A stretch of 64,000 bases of DNA, taken from contig NZ_CP130630.1 of assembly GCF_030551255.1 (NCBI RefSeq), forward strand, positions 2,275,501-2,339,500. Reading direction: 5' to 3'. How positions within the stretch are numbered: position 1 is the first letter of the stretch; each line of letters starts with the position of its first letter. The DNA comes from Streptomyces sp. NL15-2K. GTDB lineage: Bacteria > Actinomycetota > Actinomycetes > Streptomycetales > Streptomycetaceae. Of this stretch, positions 44,641-53,236 are shown piece by piece. The notes below the pieces were generated by a model. It was not told the DNA's origin. It searched no databases and saw nothing but the letters and a program-made list of their open reading frames with translations. The position numbers and the translations under genes were made by a program.

Positions 44641-47265
44641 TCAGGCCACCGGAGCCAGCTTGTCCTCAAGTCCCGGCTGAGCGTCCAGCCACTTCCTCGC
44701 GGACGCCTTCTCCTGCCCGGCGCCTCCCTTTTGTATCTCCACCTCGAGGGAGGCGAGCTGTTCCTCGGTCAGCTTGAAATTCTTCAGCCAGCCGGAGAAC
44801 TCGGGGAATTCCTTGCTGAAGCCCTTGTGCGCGACGGTGTGGATCTGTTCGCCCTTGCCCCAGGCCCCTTCCGGGTCCTTGAGCTTCTTCAGGTCGTACT
44901 TCCCGTACGCCCAGTGCGGCGTCCACAACGTCACCACGACCGGCTCACGCTTCTTGATCGACCGGTCCAGCTCCGCCAGCATCGACGACGTACTCGACGA
45001 CACGACCTTGTACTCGCCCTGAAGCCCATAAGCCTTCAGGACCTTCGAGTTCAACGTCCCCATCATCCCGGCACTCGCCTCAATACCGATGATCTTGCCG
45101 CCGAACTTCTTCCCCTGACCCTTCAGATCCGCCAGCGAATCAATGCCCTTCACATACGACGGAACCGTCAACTCGAGCGACGTCGGCCCGTACCACGAAC
45201 CGAGATCCTCCAACTGGCCTTTGAAGCGGTCCACGTACTGTTTGTGCGTGGTCGGCAGCCAGCCGTCCAGTTGGACGTCCATCTGTCCCTGGGCGAGCGA
45301 GGTGTAGAGGGGGCCGGGGTCGAGCTGCTCGACATTGGCCTTGTAGCCGCGGTCCTCCAGGATGTTCTGCCAGAGGTAGGTGGCGGCGATCGCCTCGTCC
45401 CAGGGGAAGTAGCCCATGTCGACCGTCTTCCCCGCGTCCTTGCCCTGCGCCTTCGCACCCCCGGCAACCGGGGCGAGCTGGTCGACCAGACCGGGGTTCT
45501 TCTTCAGCCATGTGCGCACGCCGTCCTGCTCGGCACCCTCGCCCGCGGCGCGGATGTCGTTCTCCAGGCTGGTCAGCTGCTGCTCGGTGAGCTTGAAGTC
45601 CTTCAGCCACCGCGCGACGACGGGGTCCTTCTGGCTGAAGCCCTTGTGCGCGACGGTGTGGATCTGCTCGCCCTTGCCCCAGGCCCCTTCCGGGTCCTTG
45701 AGCTTCTTCAGGTCGTACTTCCCGTACGCCCAGTGCGGCGACCACAACGTCACCACGACCGGCTCACGCTTCTTGATCGACCGGTCCAGCTCCGCCAGCA
45801 TCGACGACGTACTCGACGACACGACCTTGTACTCGCCCTGAAGCCCATAAGCCTTCAGGACCTTCGAGTTCAACGTCCCCATCATCCCGGCACTCGCCTC
45901 AATACCGATGATCTTGCCGCCGAACTTCTTCCCCTGACCCTTCAGATCCGCCAGCGAATCAATGCCCTTCACATACGACGGAACCGTCAGCTCCAGTGAC
46001 GTCGGCCCGTACCACGAACCGAGATCCTCCATCTGAGAGCCGTACTTGTCCCAGTACGCCTTGTGCGTCGTGGGCAGCCAGGCATCGGTCTGGAAGTCGA
46101 TGTCCCCCCGGGCCACGCCGGAGTAGAGCGGGCCGGGGTCGAGCTGTTTGACGTCCGTCTCGTAGCCGCGCTCCTCCAGGAGCTCCTTCCACAGGTACGT
46201 CGTGGCGGTCCCCTCGTCCCAGGGGATGTAGCCCATGTTGATCTTCTTGCCCTGGCCGACGTTCGTGCCGGCCCCTGCGGCCTGCTGGGAGTCGTCGGAG
46301 CCGGCCAGGTTCATGCCGCCCGCGACGAGGGCGAGAACCACGACGCCGACGACCGCGACCGCGGCGTTCGGCTTGTATCGCGTGATCTTCACGCGCCCCG
46401 CGGCGACGGCGGCCGCCTTGGCCGCCGCCCGGCGGCCGAGCGGGGAGACCCGCTCGCCCAGCGCTCCGGTCATGCGGTCCAGGTACATGGCGAGGATGAC
46501 CACCGCCACGCCGCTCTCGGCGGCCAGGCCGACCCGGAGCTGGGTGATCGCGGAGTAGACCTGCTCACCCAGGCCGCCCGCCCCTGCCATGCCGCCGATG
46601 ACGACCATGGACAGGGACAGCATGATGACCTGGTTGACCCCGGCCATGATCGTCGGCAGTGCCAGGGGCAGCTGCACCCGGGTCAGGGTGGTGCGCGGGC
46701 TGGTGCCGAACGCGTCGGCCGCCTCGATCAGTTCGCCGTCCACCTGCCGGATGCCCAGTTCGGTCATCCGGACGCCCGGCGGCATCGCGAAGATGATCGT
46801 CGCGAGGAGACCGGGGGTGGTGCCGACGCCGAAGAACATGACGCCGGGGATGAGGTAGATGAAGGCCGGCATCGTCTGCATGACGTCGAGCACCGGCCGC
46901 AGCTGGGCACTGACCCGATCGCTGCGGGCGGCCCAGATGCCCAGGGGAACCGCGATCACGACGGTGATGACCGCGGCGACGAGGACAAGGGACAACGTGT
47001 CCATCGCGTCGTCCCACAACCCGAGTGAGTCGATCAGGGCCATGCCGACGAAGGCGAGGACACCCGGCAGCAGGCCGCGCAGCCAGCACGCGATCACGGC
47101 GAGGATGCCCGCCATCAGCAGCGGTTCTCCGCCGCCGAGTACGGCGTCGACGCCGTCGTACATGCCGCCGAGCACGGCCTTGACGACATCGAACAGGAAG
47201 CTCAGATGGGACTGCAGCCAGTCCACCAGGTCTTCGACCCAGTCACCGAAGTGGAGTCTAGGCAT
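44641..47265 (-). CDS. Betaine/choline-type ABC transporter: permease fused to two substrate-binding domains
   Basis: 874 residues. About 1-295 is a ProW-type permease (LTSRVQLPLALPTIMAGVNQ-like EAA loop, six helices), then a linker helix, then two OpuAC-type substrate-binding domains: SBD1 about 338-600 (KINMGYIPWDEGTATTYLWK) and SBD2 about 612-874 (TVDMGYFPWDEAIAATYLWQ), each with several tryptophans suited to an aromatic cage for quaternary ammonium ligands. The middle of the two domains is nearly identical at DNA level (see repeat). Most relatives carry a single fused domain, so tandem domains are unusual. Partner ATPase gene is the upstream overlapping gene. Imports betaine, choline or ectoine-like osmolytes. 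Confidence 0.9.
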   Translation of the reverse strand: MPRLHFGDWVEDLVDWLQSHLSFLFDVVKAVLGGMYDGVDAVLGGGEPLLMAGILAVIACWLRGLLPGVLAFVGMALIDSLGLWDDAMDTLSLVLVAAVITVVIAVPLGIWAARSDRVSAQLRPVLDVMQTMPAFIYLIPGVMFFGVGTTPGLLATIIFAMPPGVRMTELGIRQVDGELIEAADAFGTSPRTTLTRVQLPLALPTIMAGVNQVIMLSLSMVVIGGMAGAGGLGEQVYSAITQLRVGLAAESGVAVVILAMYLDRMTGALGERVSPLGRRAAAKAAAVAAGRVKITRYKPNAAVAVVGVVVLALVAGGMNLAGSDDSQQAAGAGTNVGQGKKINMGYIPWDEGTATTYLWKELLEERGYETDVKQLDPGPLYSGVARGDIDFQTDAWLPTTHKAYWDKYGSQMEDLGSWYGPTSLELTVPSYVKGIDSLADLKGQGKKFGGKIIGIEASAGMMGTLNSKVLKAYGLQGEYKVVSSSTSSMLAELDRSIKKREPVVVTLWSPHWAYGKYDLKKLKDPEGAWGKGEQIHTVAHKGFSQKDPVVARWLKDFKLTEQQLTSLENDIRAAGEGAEQDGVRTWLKKNPGLVDQLAPVAGGAKAQGKDAGKTVDMGYFPWDEAIAATYLWQNILEDRGYKANVEQLDPGPLYTSLAQGQMDVQLDGWLPTTHKQYVDRFKGQLEDLGSWYGPTSLELTVPSYVKGIDSLADLKGQGKKFGGKIIGIEASAGMMGTLNSKVLKAYGLQGEYKVVSSSTSSMLAELDRSIKKREPVVVTLWTPHWAYGKYDLKKLKDPEGAWGKGEQIHTVAHKGFSKEFPEFSGWLKNFKLTEEQLASLEVEIQKGGAGQEKASARKWLDAQPGLEDKLAPVA
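44817..45211 (-). repeat. Near-identical 395-bp block, copy 1 (SBD2)
   Basis: It repeats at 45636-46030, offset exactly 819 bp (273 codons), with about four differences. It encodes the central part of the binding domain (SWYGPTSLELTVPSYVKGID through GEQIHTVAHKGFS) with a single Ser/Thr change. The domain ends outside the block are clearly diverged. Confidence 0.9.
45636..46030 (-). repeat. Near-identical 395-bp block, copy 2 (SBD1)
   Basis: Partner of 44817-45211. The block also has a less G+C-rich codon choice (runs such as GAATCAATGCCCTTCACATA on the plus strand) than the flanking parts of the same gene, compatible with gene conversion from one source. Confidence 0.9.
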
Positions 47266-48346
47266 TCTCGATCACCTTCCCGTCGCGGGTTCCGCGCGGG
47301 TTGTCGCAGGGCACGGGCTCGCCCTGCTGGTCGCCGAGGAAGCCCACGAGGCGTTGCCTGGGAACGCGACCGACGAGTTTCCGTTTCGCGTCGACGACTG
47401 CCACGGGGTGCGTCACGCGGGCGCTGATCGCACAGAGTTCGGTGAACGGTGTGTCCGGCGTCGCGGTCTCGCAGCCGCAGCTGACCTCGTCGCCGCGTAT
47501 GTCCTTGTCCATGACGGCGGACGCGGTCAGGACGCGGGAGCGGTCGACGTCCTTGATGAAGGAGGCGACGTAGTCGTTCGCGGGGCGGATCAGGATGTCC
47601 TCCGCGGTGCCGATCTGGACGATACGGCCGTCGCGCATGACGGCGATGCGGTCGCCCAGGCGCATGGCCTCGTTGAGGTCGTGGGTGATGAAGACGATGG
47701 TCTTCCTGAGCTTGCGCTGGAGCTCGATCAGCTGGTCCTGCATGTCGCGGCGGATCAGCGGGTCCAGCGCGCTGAAGGACTCGTCCATGAGGAGCAGGTC
47801 GGCGTCGGTGGCCAGGGCGCGGGCCAGGCCCACGCGCTGCTGCATACCGCCGGACAGCTCGTCCGGCCAGGACTTCTCCCAGCCGGCCAGTCCACACATG
47901 GCCAGTGCCTCGGTGGCGCGCTCCTCGCGCTCGGCGCGGGGGACGCCCTGGACCGCGAGGCCGTAGGCGGCGTTGTCGAGGACGCTGCGGTGCGGGAAGA
48001 GCGCGAAGTGCTGGAAGACCATGCTGATCTTCTTCGCGCGCACCTCGCGCAGTTCGCGGTCGGTGAGCGCGGTGAGGTCCTGGCCGTCGAAGCGGACGTG
48101 CCCGGCGGTCGGCTCCAGGAGGCCGTTGAGCATACGCAGCAGCGTGGACTTGCCGGAGCCGGACAGCCCCATGACGACGAAGATCTCGCCCGGTTCCACG
48201 GTGAAGGAGGCGTCGACCACCGCCGCGGTGGTGCCCTCGGCGCGTAGTTCCTCCCGGTCGGCCCCCTTTTGGACCTGCTCGACTGCGTCGTCCGGTCGTT
48301 TTCCGAACACCTTGTAAAGCCGTTCGGCCTCAAGTCTGGCTGACAC
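47258..48346 (-). CDS. ABC transporter ATP-binding subunit (betaine/choline, ProV/OpuAA-like)
   Basis: 362 residues from GTG 48346 (AGAGGT upstream). Walker A GLSGSGKSTLLRMLNG, signature ELSGGMQQRVGLARALA, Walker B LLLMDESFSALDPLIR and the H-loop FITHDLNEAMRLG. The C-terminal 80 residues (ASAVMDKDIRGDEVSCGCE... VAVVDAKRKLVGRVPRQRLV) form CBS-like modules as in OpuA, which sense ionic strength in other systems. It overlaps the permease start by eight bases (ATGCCTAG). The divergent gap to the exonuclease gene holds the promoter. Confidence 0.95.
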   Translation of the reverse strand: MSARLEAERLYKVFGKRPDDAVEQVQKGADREELRAEGTTAAVVDASFTVEPGEIFVVMGLSGSGKSTLLRMLNGLLEPTAGHVRFDGQDLTALTDRELREVRAKKISMVFQHFALFPHRSVLDNAAYGLAVQGVPRAEREERATEALAMCGLAGWEKSWPDELSGGMQQRVGLARALATDADLLLMDESFSALDPLIRRDMQDQLIELQRKLRKTIVFITHDLNEAMRLGDRIAVMRDGRIVQIGTAEDILIRPANDYVASFIKDVDRSRVLTASAVMDKDIRGDEVSCGCETATPDTPFTELCAISARVTHPVAVVDAKRKLVGRVPRQRLVGFLGDQQGEPVPCDNPRGTRDGKVIENA

Positions 48347-48538
48347 GCGTACCTCTTGTCTCGACGGCAGAAAAGGAGACGAAGGGCCGCAAACTGTTGA
48401 ATGCGCAACCGGTATCGCTCCGAGGCGGCGCCTGCCCGCATGCCTTCAGGTCAAACGCACGCGTGCTCCAGTTCACATGACGTTTACCTCCGCCCATAAG
48501 GTCGCCGTCGACGGCCGGTGTCGGTGCCGTACGGCATG

Positions 48539-49468
48539 ATGCGAGGCGTGACCGGACGACTGATGCTCCTCGACACCGCCTCGCTCTACTTCCGCGCCTA
48601 CTTCGGCGTGCCGGAGTCCGTGAAGTCCCCGGACGGCACACCGGTGAACGCCGTGCGCGGGCTGCTGGACTTCATCGACCGCCTGGTCAAGGACCATCGT
48701 CCGGACCATCTGGTGGCGTGCATGGACGCGGACTGGCGGCCGCAGTGGCGGGTCGAGTTGATCCCCTCGTACAAGGCGCATCGCGTCGCCGAGGAGCACG
48801 AAGCGGGCCCGGACGAGGAGGAGGTGCCCGACACGCTGTCGCCGCAGGTGCCCGTCATCGAGTCCGTCCTCGACGCGCTCGGCATCGCGCGCGTGGGCGT
48901 GGCGGGATACGAGGCGGACGACGTGATCGGCACGTTCACCGCGCGGGCCAAGGGCCCGGTCGACATCGTCACCGGCGACCGCGACCTGTATCAACTGGTG
49001 GACGACGCACGGGGGGTGCGCGTTCTCTATCCCCTCAAGGGCGTCGGCTCGTTGCAGCTCACCGACGAGGCCGTGCTGCGTGAGAAGTATGGGGTCGACG
49101 GCAAGGGGTACGCGGATCTGGCGCTGCTGCGCGGCGATCCGAGCGACGGCCTGCCGGGCGTGCCCGGAATCGGCGAGAAGACGGCGGCCAAGCTGCTGGC
49201 CGAGTTCGGTGACCTGGCCGGGATCATGGCCGCGGTGGATGATCCGAAGGCCAGGCTCACGCCGTCGCAGCGCAAGCGCCTGGACGAGTCACGGCCGTAT
49301 CTGGCGGTGGCGCCGAAGGTCGTCAAGGTGGCGGACGACGTCCCGCTGCCGGACGTCGACACGGTCCTGCCGCGTACGCCGCGCGATCCCGCGGCACTGG
49401 AGGCGTTGGCGGCTCACTGGGGACTGGGGGGATCCTTGCAGCGACTGCTCGCGACTCTTGTGGCGTAA
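48539..49468 (+). CDS. 5'-3' exonuclease (PIN/H3TH domain)
   Basis: 309 residues from ATG 48539 (ATG 48536 or GTG 48548 are alternatives). The N-terminal part has LMLLDTASLYFRAYFGVPES (first metal-binding Asp), MDADWRPQWRVELIPSYKAH and GYEADDVIG, then VTGDRDLYQLVDDARGVRVL. The helix-3-turn-helix is GLPGVPGIGEKTAAKLLAEF. This is the stand-alone flap-exonuclease related to the N-terminal domain of DNA polymerase I, used in replication/repair. Downstream is a direct repeat and a terminator. Confidence 0.93.
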   Translation: MRGVTGRLMLLDTASLYFRAYFGVPESVKSPDGTPVNAVRGLLDFIDRLVKDHRPDHLVACMDADWRPQWRVELIPSYKAHRVAEEHEAGPDEEEVPDTLSPQVPVIESVLDALGIARVGVAGYEADDVIGTFTARAKGPVDIVTGDRDLYQLVDDARGVRVLYPLKGVGSLQLTDEAVLREKYGVDGKGYADLALLRGDPSDGLPGVPGIGEKTAAKLLAEFGDLAGIMAAVDDPKARLTPSQRKRLDESRPYLAVAPKVVKVADDVPLPDVDTVLPRTPRDPAALEALAAHWGLGGSLQRLLATLVA

Positions 49469-49499
49469 TCGAAGATCTCGTGGCGCAATCGAAGATCTC
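49460..49499 (+). repeat. 20-bp tandem duplication spanning the exonuclease stop codon
   Basis: GTGGCGTAATCGAAGATCTC is followed immediately by the same unit with TAA changed to CAA. The first copy includes the stop codon, so the duplicate lies in the trailer. Confidence 0.75.
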
Positions 49500-49545
49500 G
49501 CCGTCGCCAGCGACATGCGCGGCCAGAAGAAGCAAACTTCTGCCC

Positions 49546-49565
49546 AAGAGGTCGAGAGACCTCTT
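49546..49565 (+). terminator. Terminator after the exonuclease
   Basis: AAGAGGTC-GAGA-GACCTCTT: eight-pair stem with a GNRA-type loop. Confidence 0.75.
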
Positions 49566-49599
49566 CTGTGGGGGGCTTTACCGAGGGGGAAGGTGCTAA

Positions 49600-49615
49600 C
49601 TTAGGTAAGCCTAAG
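49600..49615 (+). promoter_or_regulatory. Iron box (DmdR/IdeR-type operator)
   Basis: CTTAGGTAAGCCTAAG resembles the DtxR-family consensus TTAGGTTAGGCTAACCTAA. It is placed 22 bases before the ATG of the siderophore-interacting protein, in a local A+T-richer patch, as expected for an iron-repressed promoter. Confidence 0.8.
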
Positions 49616-49637
49616 CACAGGGACCAGGGAGGCCGCC

Positions 49638-50483
49638 ATGGCAGAACGACCGGGACGCACGCCGCGGAAACCCCACTCCGCGCAGGTCATCCGTACCGAA
49701 CGGCTGACACCTCACATGCAGCGCGTGGTGCTGGGCGGCGAGGGCCTGGCCGACTTCTCGGCGGACACCTGCACCGACCACTATGTGAAGCTGCTGTTCC
49801 CGGCCGGAGGCGCGACCTATCCCGAGCCGTTCGACATGGAGCGCATCCGTGAAGAGTTCCCGCGCGAGCAGTGGCCCGTGACGCGGACCTACACGGTGCG
49901 TGCCTGGGACCCCCGACATCGCGAGCTGACCCTCGACTTCGTGATCCACGGCGCCGAGGGGCTCGCCGGACCGTGGGCCCTGCGCGCCCAGCCGGGCGAG
50001 ACCGTGTGGTTCATGGGCCCCGGCGGCGCCTACGCCCCCGACCCGGCCGCCGACTGGCATCTGCTCGTCGGTGACGAGAGCGCGCTGCCCGCGATCGCCC
50101 GTTCCCTGGAGGCGCTGCCCGACGGCGCCCGCGCCCATGCCTTCGTCGAGGTCGCCGGGCCGGAGGAGGAGCAGAAGATCGACTCCGATGTGTCGGTCGT
50201 CTGGCTGCACCGCGGCGACCGGCCCCTCGGCGAGGCCCTGGCCGAAGCGGTACGGGCGCTGGAGTTTCCCGAAGGGCGCGTGCACGCGTTCGTGCACGGC
50301 GAGGCGGCCTGGGTGAAGGAGCTGCGCCGGCTGCTGCGGGTCGAACACGGGATCCCGCGCGAGGACCTGTCGATCTCCGGCTACTGGCGTCTCGGCCACA
50401 ACGAGGACGGCTGGCAGGCCACCAAGCGGGACTGGAACGCGCGGATCGAGGCGGAGCAGGAGGGGGCGGCACCTGCCGCCTGA
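49638..50483 (+). CDS. Siderophore-interacting protein (flavin ferric-siderophore reductase)
   Basis: 281 residues from ATG 49638 (GGGAGGCCGCC upstream). The N-terminal FAD-binding barrel includes PVTRTYTVRAWDP (R-x-Y-T-x-R FAD motif). The SIP domain has WHLLVGDESALPAIARSLEA (nicotinamide site) and a final SGYWRLGHNEDGW. It uses NAD(P)H or ferredoxin to release iron from ferric siderophores in the cytosol. The iron box in front gives iron-dependent control. Transcribed alone between two terminators. Confidence 0.96.
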   Translation: MAERPGRTPRKPHSAQVIRTERLTPHMQRVVLGGEGLADFSADTCTDHYVKLLFPAGGATYPEPFDMERIREEFPREQWPVTRTYTVRAWDPRHRELTLDFVIHGAEGLAGPWALRAQPGETVWFMGPGGAYAPDPAADWHLLVGDESALPAIARSLEALPDGARAHAFVEVAGPEEEQKIDSDVSVVWLHRGDRPLGEALAEAVRALEFPEGRVHAFVHGEAAWVKELRRLLRVEHGIPREDLSISGYWRLGHNEDGWQATKRDWNARIEAEQEGAAPAA

Positions 50484-50514
50484 ACAGGATTTAAGCCACC
50501 TGAACAGGCTTTAA

Positions 50515-50543
50515 GGGGCGGCACCCGCAAGGGGTGCCGCCCC
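50515..50543 (+). terminator. Terminator after the siderophore-interacting protein gene
   Basis: GGGGCGGCACCC / GGGTGCCGCCCC with a GCAAG loop. Two short direct repeats (CCTGAACAGGNTTTAAG) precede it. Confidence 0.85.
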
Positions 50544-50637
50544 TTCACTGTGCCCAGCCGGCCCGAGCGGCGCAGAGCGTGAGGACTTGGGCCCGCACCG
50601 GACACGGCGACGTGACGCGAGCGAAACAGCCTCTCCC

Positions 50638-50663
50638 TAATTTCTGTCACTCGACAGGAATTC
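50638..50663 (+). promoter_or_regulatory. Imperfect copy of the TetR-type palindrome before the APC permease gene
   Basis: TAATTTCTGTCA and the right arm TCGACAGGAATT follow the 58886-58911 palindrome with a few changes. It is located 42 bases upstream of the permease GTG. This links the permease to the regulator beside the urea carboxylase operon. Confidence 0.65.
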
Positions 50664-50704
50664 TGTTTCCCTCCCGCTCCCCTGCGCCGAAGGCAGGTGC
50701 CGCC

Positions 50705-52252
50705 GTGACCACCACCACCCCCTCCGACGTGCGTCCCGACCCGCCGCACTCCCCCGACGACCGCTCGCTCACCGCGTTCGGCTACCGCCAGGAACTGCAC
50801 CGCAGCCTGGGCCGGTACGCGTCCTTCGCGGCCGGGTTCTCCTTCATCTCCGTTCTGACCACCGTCTTCCAGTTCTTCGCCTTCGGGTACGCGTTCGGCG
50901 GCCCCGTCTTCTTCTGGACCTGGCCGGCGGTACTGGTCGGGCAGCTCCTGGTGGCCGCCTGCTTCGCCGAACTGGCCGCCCGCTACCCGATCTCCGGCGC
51001 CATCTACCAGTGGTCGTCGCGTCTTTCGAACCTCACCTTCGGCTGGTTCGCCGGCTGGATCATGGTGATCGGGCAGATCGTGGTGGTCGCCGCGGCGGCA
51101 CTGGCACTGCAGCTGGTGCTGCCCGCGATCTGGTCCGGCTTCCAGCTGATCGGCACCGACTCGGCGGTCACCTCGGCCGACGGCGCGGCCAACGCGGCCG
51201 TCCTCGGCGTGATCCTGCTGGCGCTGACCACCCTGGTGAACGTCCTGGACAACCGCGTGATGTCGGTGATCAACCGCGTCGGCGTCACCGCCGAGATCAT
51301 CGGCGCGATCCTGATCGTCGTCCTGCTGCTCACCCACTCCGAGCGCACCCCCGGCATCACCTTCCACACCGAGGGCGCCGCCCAGTCCGGCCTGTTCGGA
51401 GCCCTTCTCGTGGGCTCGTTCGCGGCGGCGTACGTGATGATCGGCTTCGACAGCGCGGGCGAGATGAGCGAGGAGACCCACCACCCGCGGCGCACCGCGC
51501 CCCGCACCATCCTGGTCGCGCTCGGCGCGGCCGGCCTGCTCGCCATGCTGATCGTCCTCGGCGGCCTCCTCGCCGCTCCCAGCCTCACCGACGGACATCT
51601 CGCCGTCGACGGCCTGAGCTACGTCCTCACCAGCAGCCTGGGTGACGGTGTAGGCCGCGTGCTGCTGGCCGACGTGGTGGTCGCGATCGCGGTGGCCACC
51701 CTGGCGATCCAGACGGCGGCCTGCCGGATGCTCTTCTCCATGGCCCGCGACGGCCAGCTCCCCTTCTCCCGCCGTCTCGCCAAGGTCAACCCGCGCACCG
51801 GTATGCCCAGCGCCCCCGCCCTGGTGGTCGGAGTCCTCGCGGCGGCCCTGCTGCTGCTCAACTTCGGCTCCCCGGAGGCGTTCCTGGCCATCGGCACGAC
51901 CTGCATCGTGATGCTGTACCTGGCCTACGCGATGGTCACCGGCCCGCTGCTGGTCAGCCGCCTGCGCGGGCGCTTCACCACCGACGGCACGGACGAGACG
52001 GGCGCCCGGCTGTTCTCCCTCGGCCGGTGGGGTGTTCCGGTCAACGCGCTGGCCCTGCTGTACGGCCTGTTCATGACCGTCAACCTGGCCTGGCCGCGCG
52101 CCGCGGTGTACGACCCGGCGGGCGGGCACTGGTACTTCCAGTACTTCACCGTCCTCTTCCTGGGCATCACCATCGTCCTGGGCGTGGCCTACCGGGCGTA
52201 CAAGGCCCGTACGGTGGTCGCACCCGAAGCTCCCGAAGCCGTCCCGGTCTGA
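50705..52252 (+). CDS. APC-family amino acid/amine permease
   Basis: 515 residues from GTG 50705 (VTTTTPSDVRP); the frame is open upstream but contains the operator. About twelve membrane segments. The N-terminal consensus LGRYASFAAGFSFISVLTTV and the conserved AARYPISGAIYQWSSRLSNL of the APC superfamily (basic/GABA-type permease group) are clear, as is IGFDSAGEMSEETHHPRRTA. The substrate is unknown; because a copy of the urea carboxylase palindrome lies before it, uptake of a nitrogen source degraded through urea (guanidine, urea-derived or amino acid compounds) is a reasonable inference. Confidence 0.9.
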   Translation: MTTTTPSDVRPDPPHSPDDRSLTAFGYRQELHRSLGRYASFAAGFSFISVLTTVFQFFAFGYAFGGPVFFWTWPAVLVGQLLVAACFAELAARYPISGAIYQWSSRLSNLTFGWFAGWIMVIGQIVVVAAAALALQLVLPAIWSGFQLIGTDSAVTSADGAANAAVLGVILLALTTLVNVLDNRVMSVINRVGVTAEIIGAILIVVLLLTHSERTPGITFHTEGAAQSGLFGALLVGSFAAAYVMIGFDSAGEMSEETHHPRRTAPRTILVALGAAGLLAMLIVLGGLLAAPSLTDGHLAVDGLSYVLTSSLGDGVGRVLLADVVVAIAVATLAIQTAACRMLFSMARDGQLPFSRRLAKVNPRTGMPSAPALVVGVLAAALLLLNFGSPEAFLAIGTTCIVMLYLAYAMVTGPLLVSRLRGRFTTDGTDETGARLFSLGRWGVPVNALALLYGLFMTVNLAWPRAAVYDPAGGHWYFQYFTVLFLGITIVLGVAYRAYKARTVVAPEAPEAVPV

Positions 52253-52273
52253 GCAGCGCTTACGCTGGCGGTG

Positions 52274-53236
52274 ATGAGACGCAAGACCCGGATCCCGCCC
52301 TCTCCCCTGCCGCAGCGCGAGGGGGTGGATCCGGTGCGGGTGCGGCTGCCCGTCGAGGGGGCATGGACCACCGTGCGGGAGCATCTGGTGGAGCGGCTGT
52401 CCGGAGCGGGTGACGGCGTCGTCGACAGGATGCTCGACGCGGGGCAGGTCGTCGGGGCGGACGGGCGGGCGGTGGCGCCGGACGCGGCGTTCGTGCCGGG
52501 GATGTTCGTGTGGTTCCACCGGGAGCCGGCGGCCGAGGTGCGGGTGCCGTTCCCGTTGGGGGTCGTGCATCGCGACGAGCACATCGTCGTCGTCGACAAG
52601 CCACACTTCCTGGCCACCACCCCGCGCGGCAGCCACGTCACCGAGACCGCGCTCGCCCGGCTGCGCCGGGAGCTGGGCCTGCCCACACTCAGCGCGGCGC
52701 ACCGCCTTGACCGGCTCACCGCCGGACTCGTGCTGTTCACGGTGCGGCCCGAGGAACGCGGTGCGTACCAGGTGCTGTTCCGCGACCGGCGGGTGCGCAA
52801 GGAATACGAGGCCGTCGCGCCGTACGATCCCACGCTCACCCTGCCCCGGACGGTGCGCAGCCGGCTCGTGAAGGAGCGCGGAGTGCTGGCCGCGTACGAG
52901 GTGGAGGGTGAGCCGAACGCCGTCAGCCGCGTCGAGCTGGTCGAGCACCGCGAGAACGGGGCCGACGGGCTCGGCCGGTACCGGCTGGTGCCCGCCACCG
53001 GGCAGACCCATCAGCTGCGCGTCCACATGAACGCGCTCGGCGTGCCGATCCTCGGCGATCCGCTGTACCCGGTGGTGACCGGCCCCGTGCCGGCCGGTGA
53101 CTTCCGGCGTCCGCTCCAACTGCTCGCGCGGAGCCTGGAGTTCACCGACCCGGTCACGGGGGCGGAGCACCGGTTCCGCAGCGGTCGGGTCCTTCAGGCG
53201 TGGACGTCGTACGACGCCTGGGCCGCCGGTCAGTAA
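52274..53236 (+). CDS. RluA-family RNA pseudouridine synthase
   Basis: 320 residues from ATG 52274 (a GTG three bases earlier is possible). The catalytic motif is AAHRLDRLTAGLVLFTVRPE (HRLD with nucleophilic Asp). Further family signatures are VVDKPHFLATTP, RLVPATGQTHQLRVHMNALG and PILGDPLYP. An N-terminal S4-like part precedes the catalytic domain. It isomerises uridines in rRNA or tRNA. Twenty-one bases after the permease stop, so possibly read through from it. Converges with rarE, overlapping by seven bases. Confidence 0.93.
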   Translation: MRRKTRIPPSPLPQREGVDPVRVRLPVEGAWTTVREHLVERLSGAGDGVVDRMLDAGQVVGADGRAVAPDAAFVPGMFVWFHREPAAEVRVPFPLGVVHRDEHIVVVDKPHFLATTPRGSHVTETALARLRRELGLPTLSAAHRLDRLTAGLVLFTVRPEERGAYQVLFRDRRVRKEYEAVAPYDPTLTLPRTVRSRLVKERGVLAAYEVEGEPNAVSRVELVEHRENGADGLGRYRLVPATGQTHQLRVHMNALGVPILGDPLYPVVTGPVPAGDFRRPLQLLARSLEFTDPVTGAEHRFRSGRVLQAWTSYDAWAAGQ

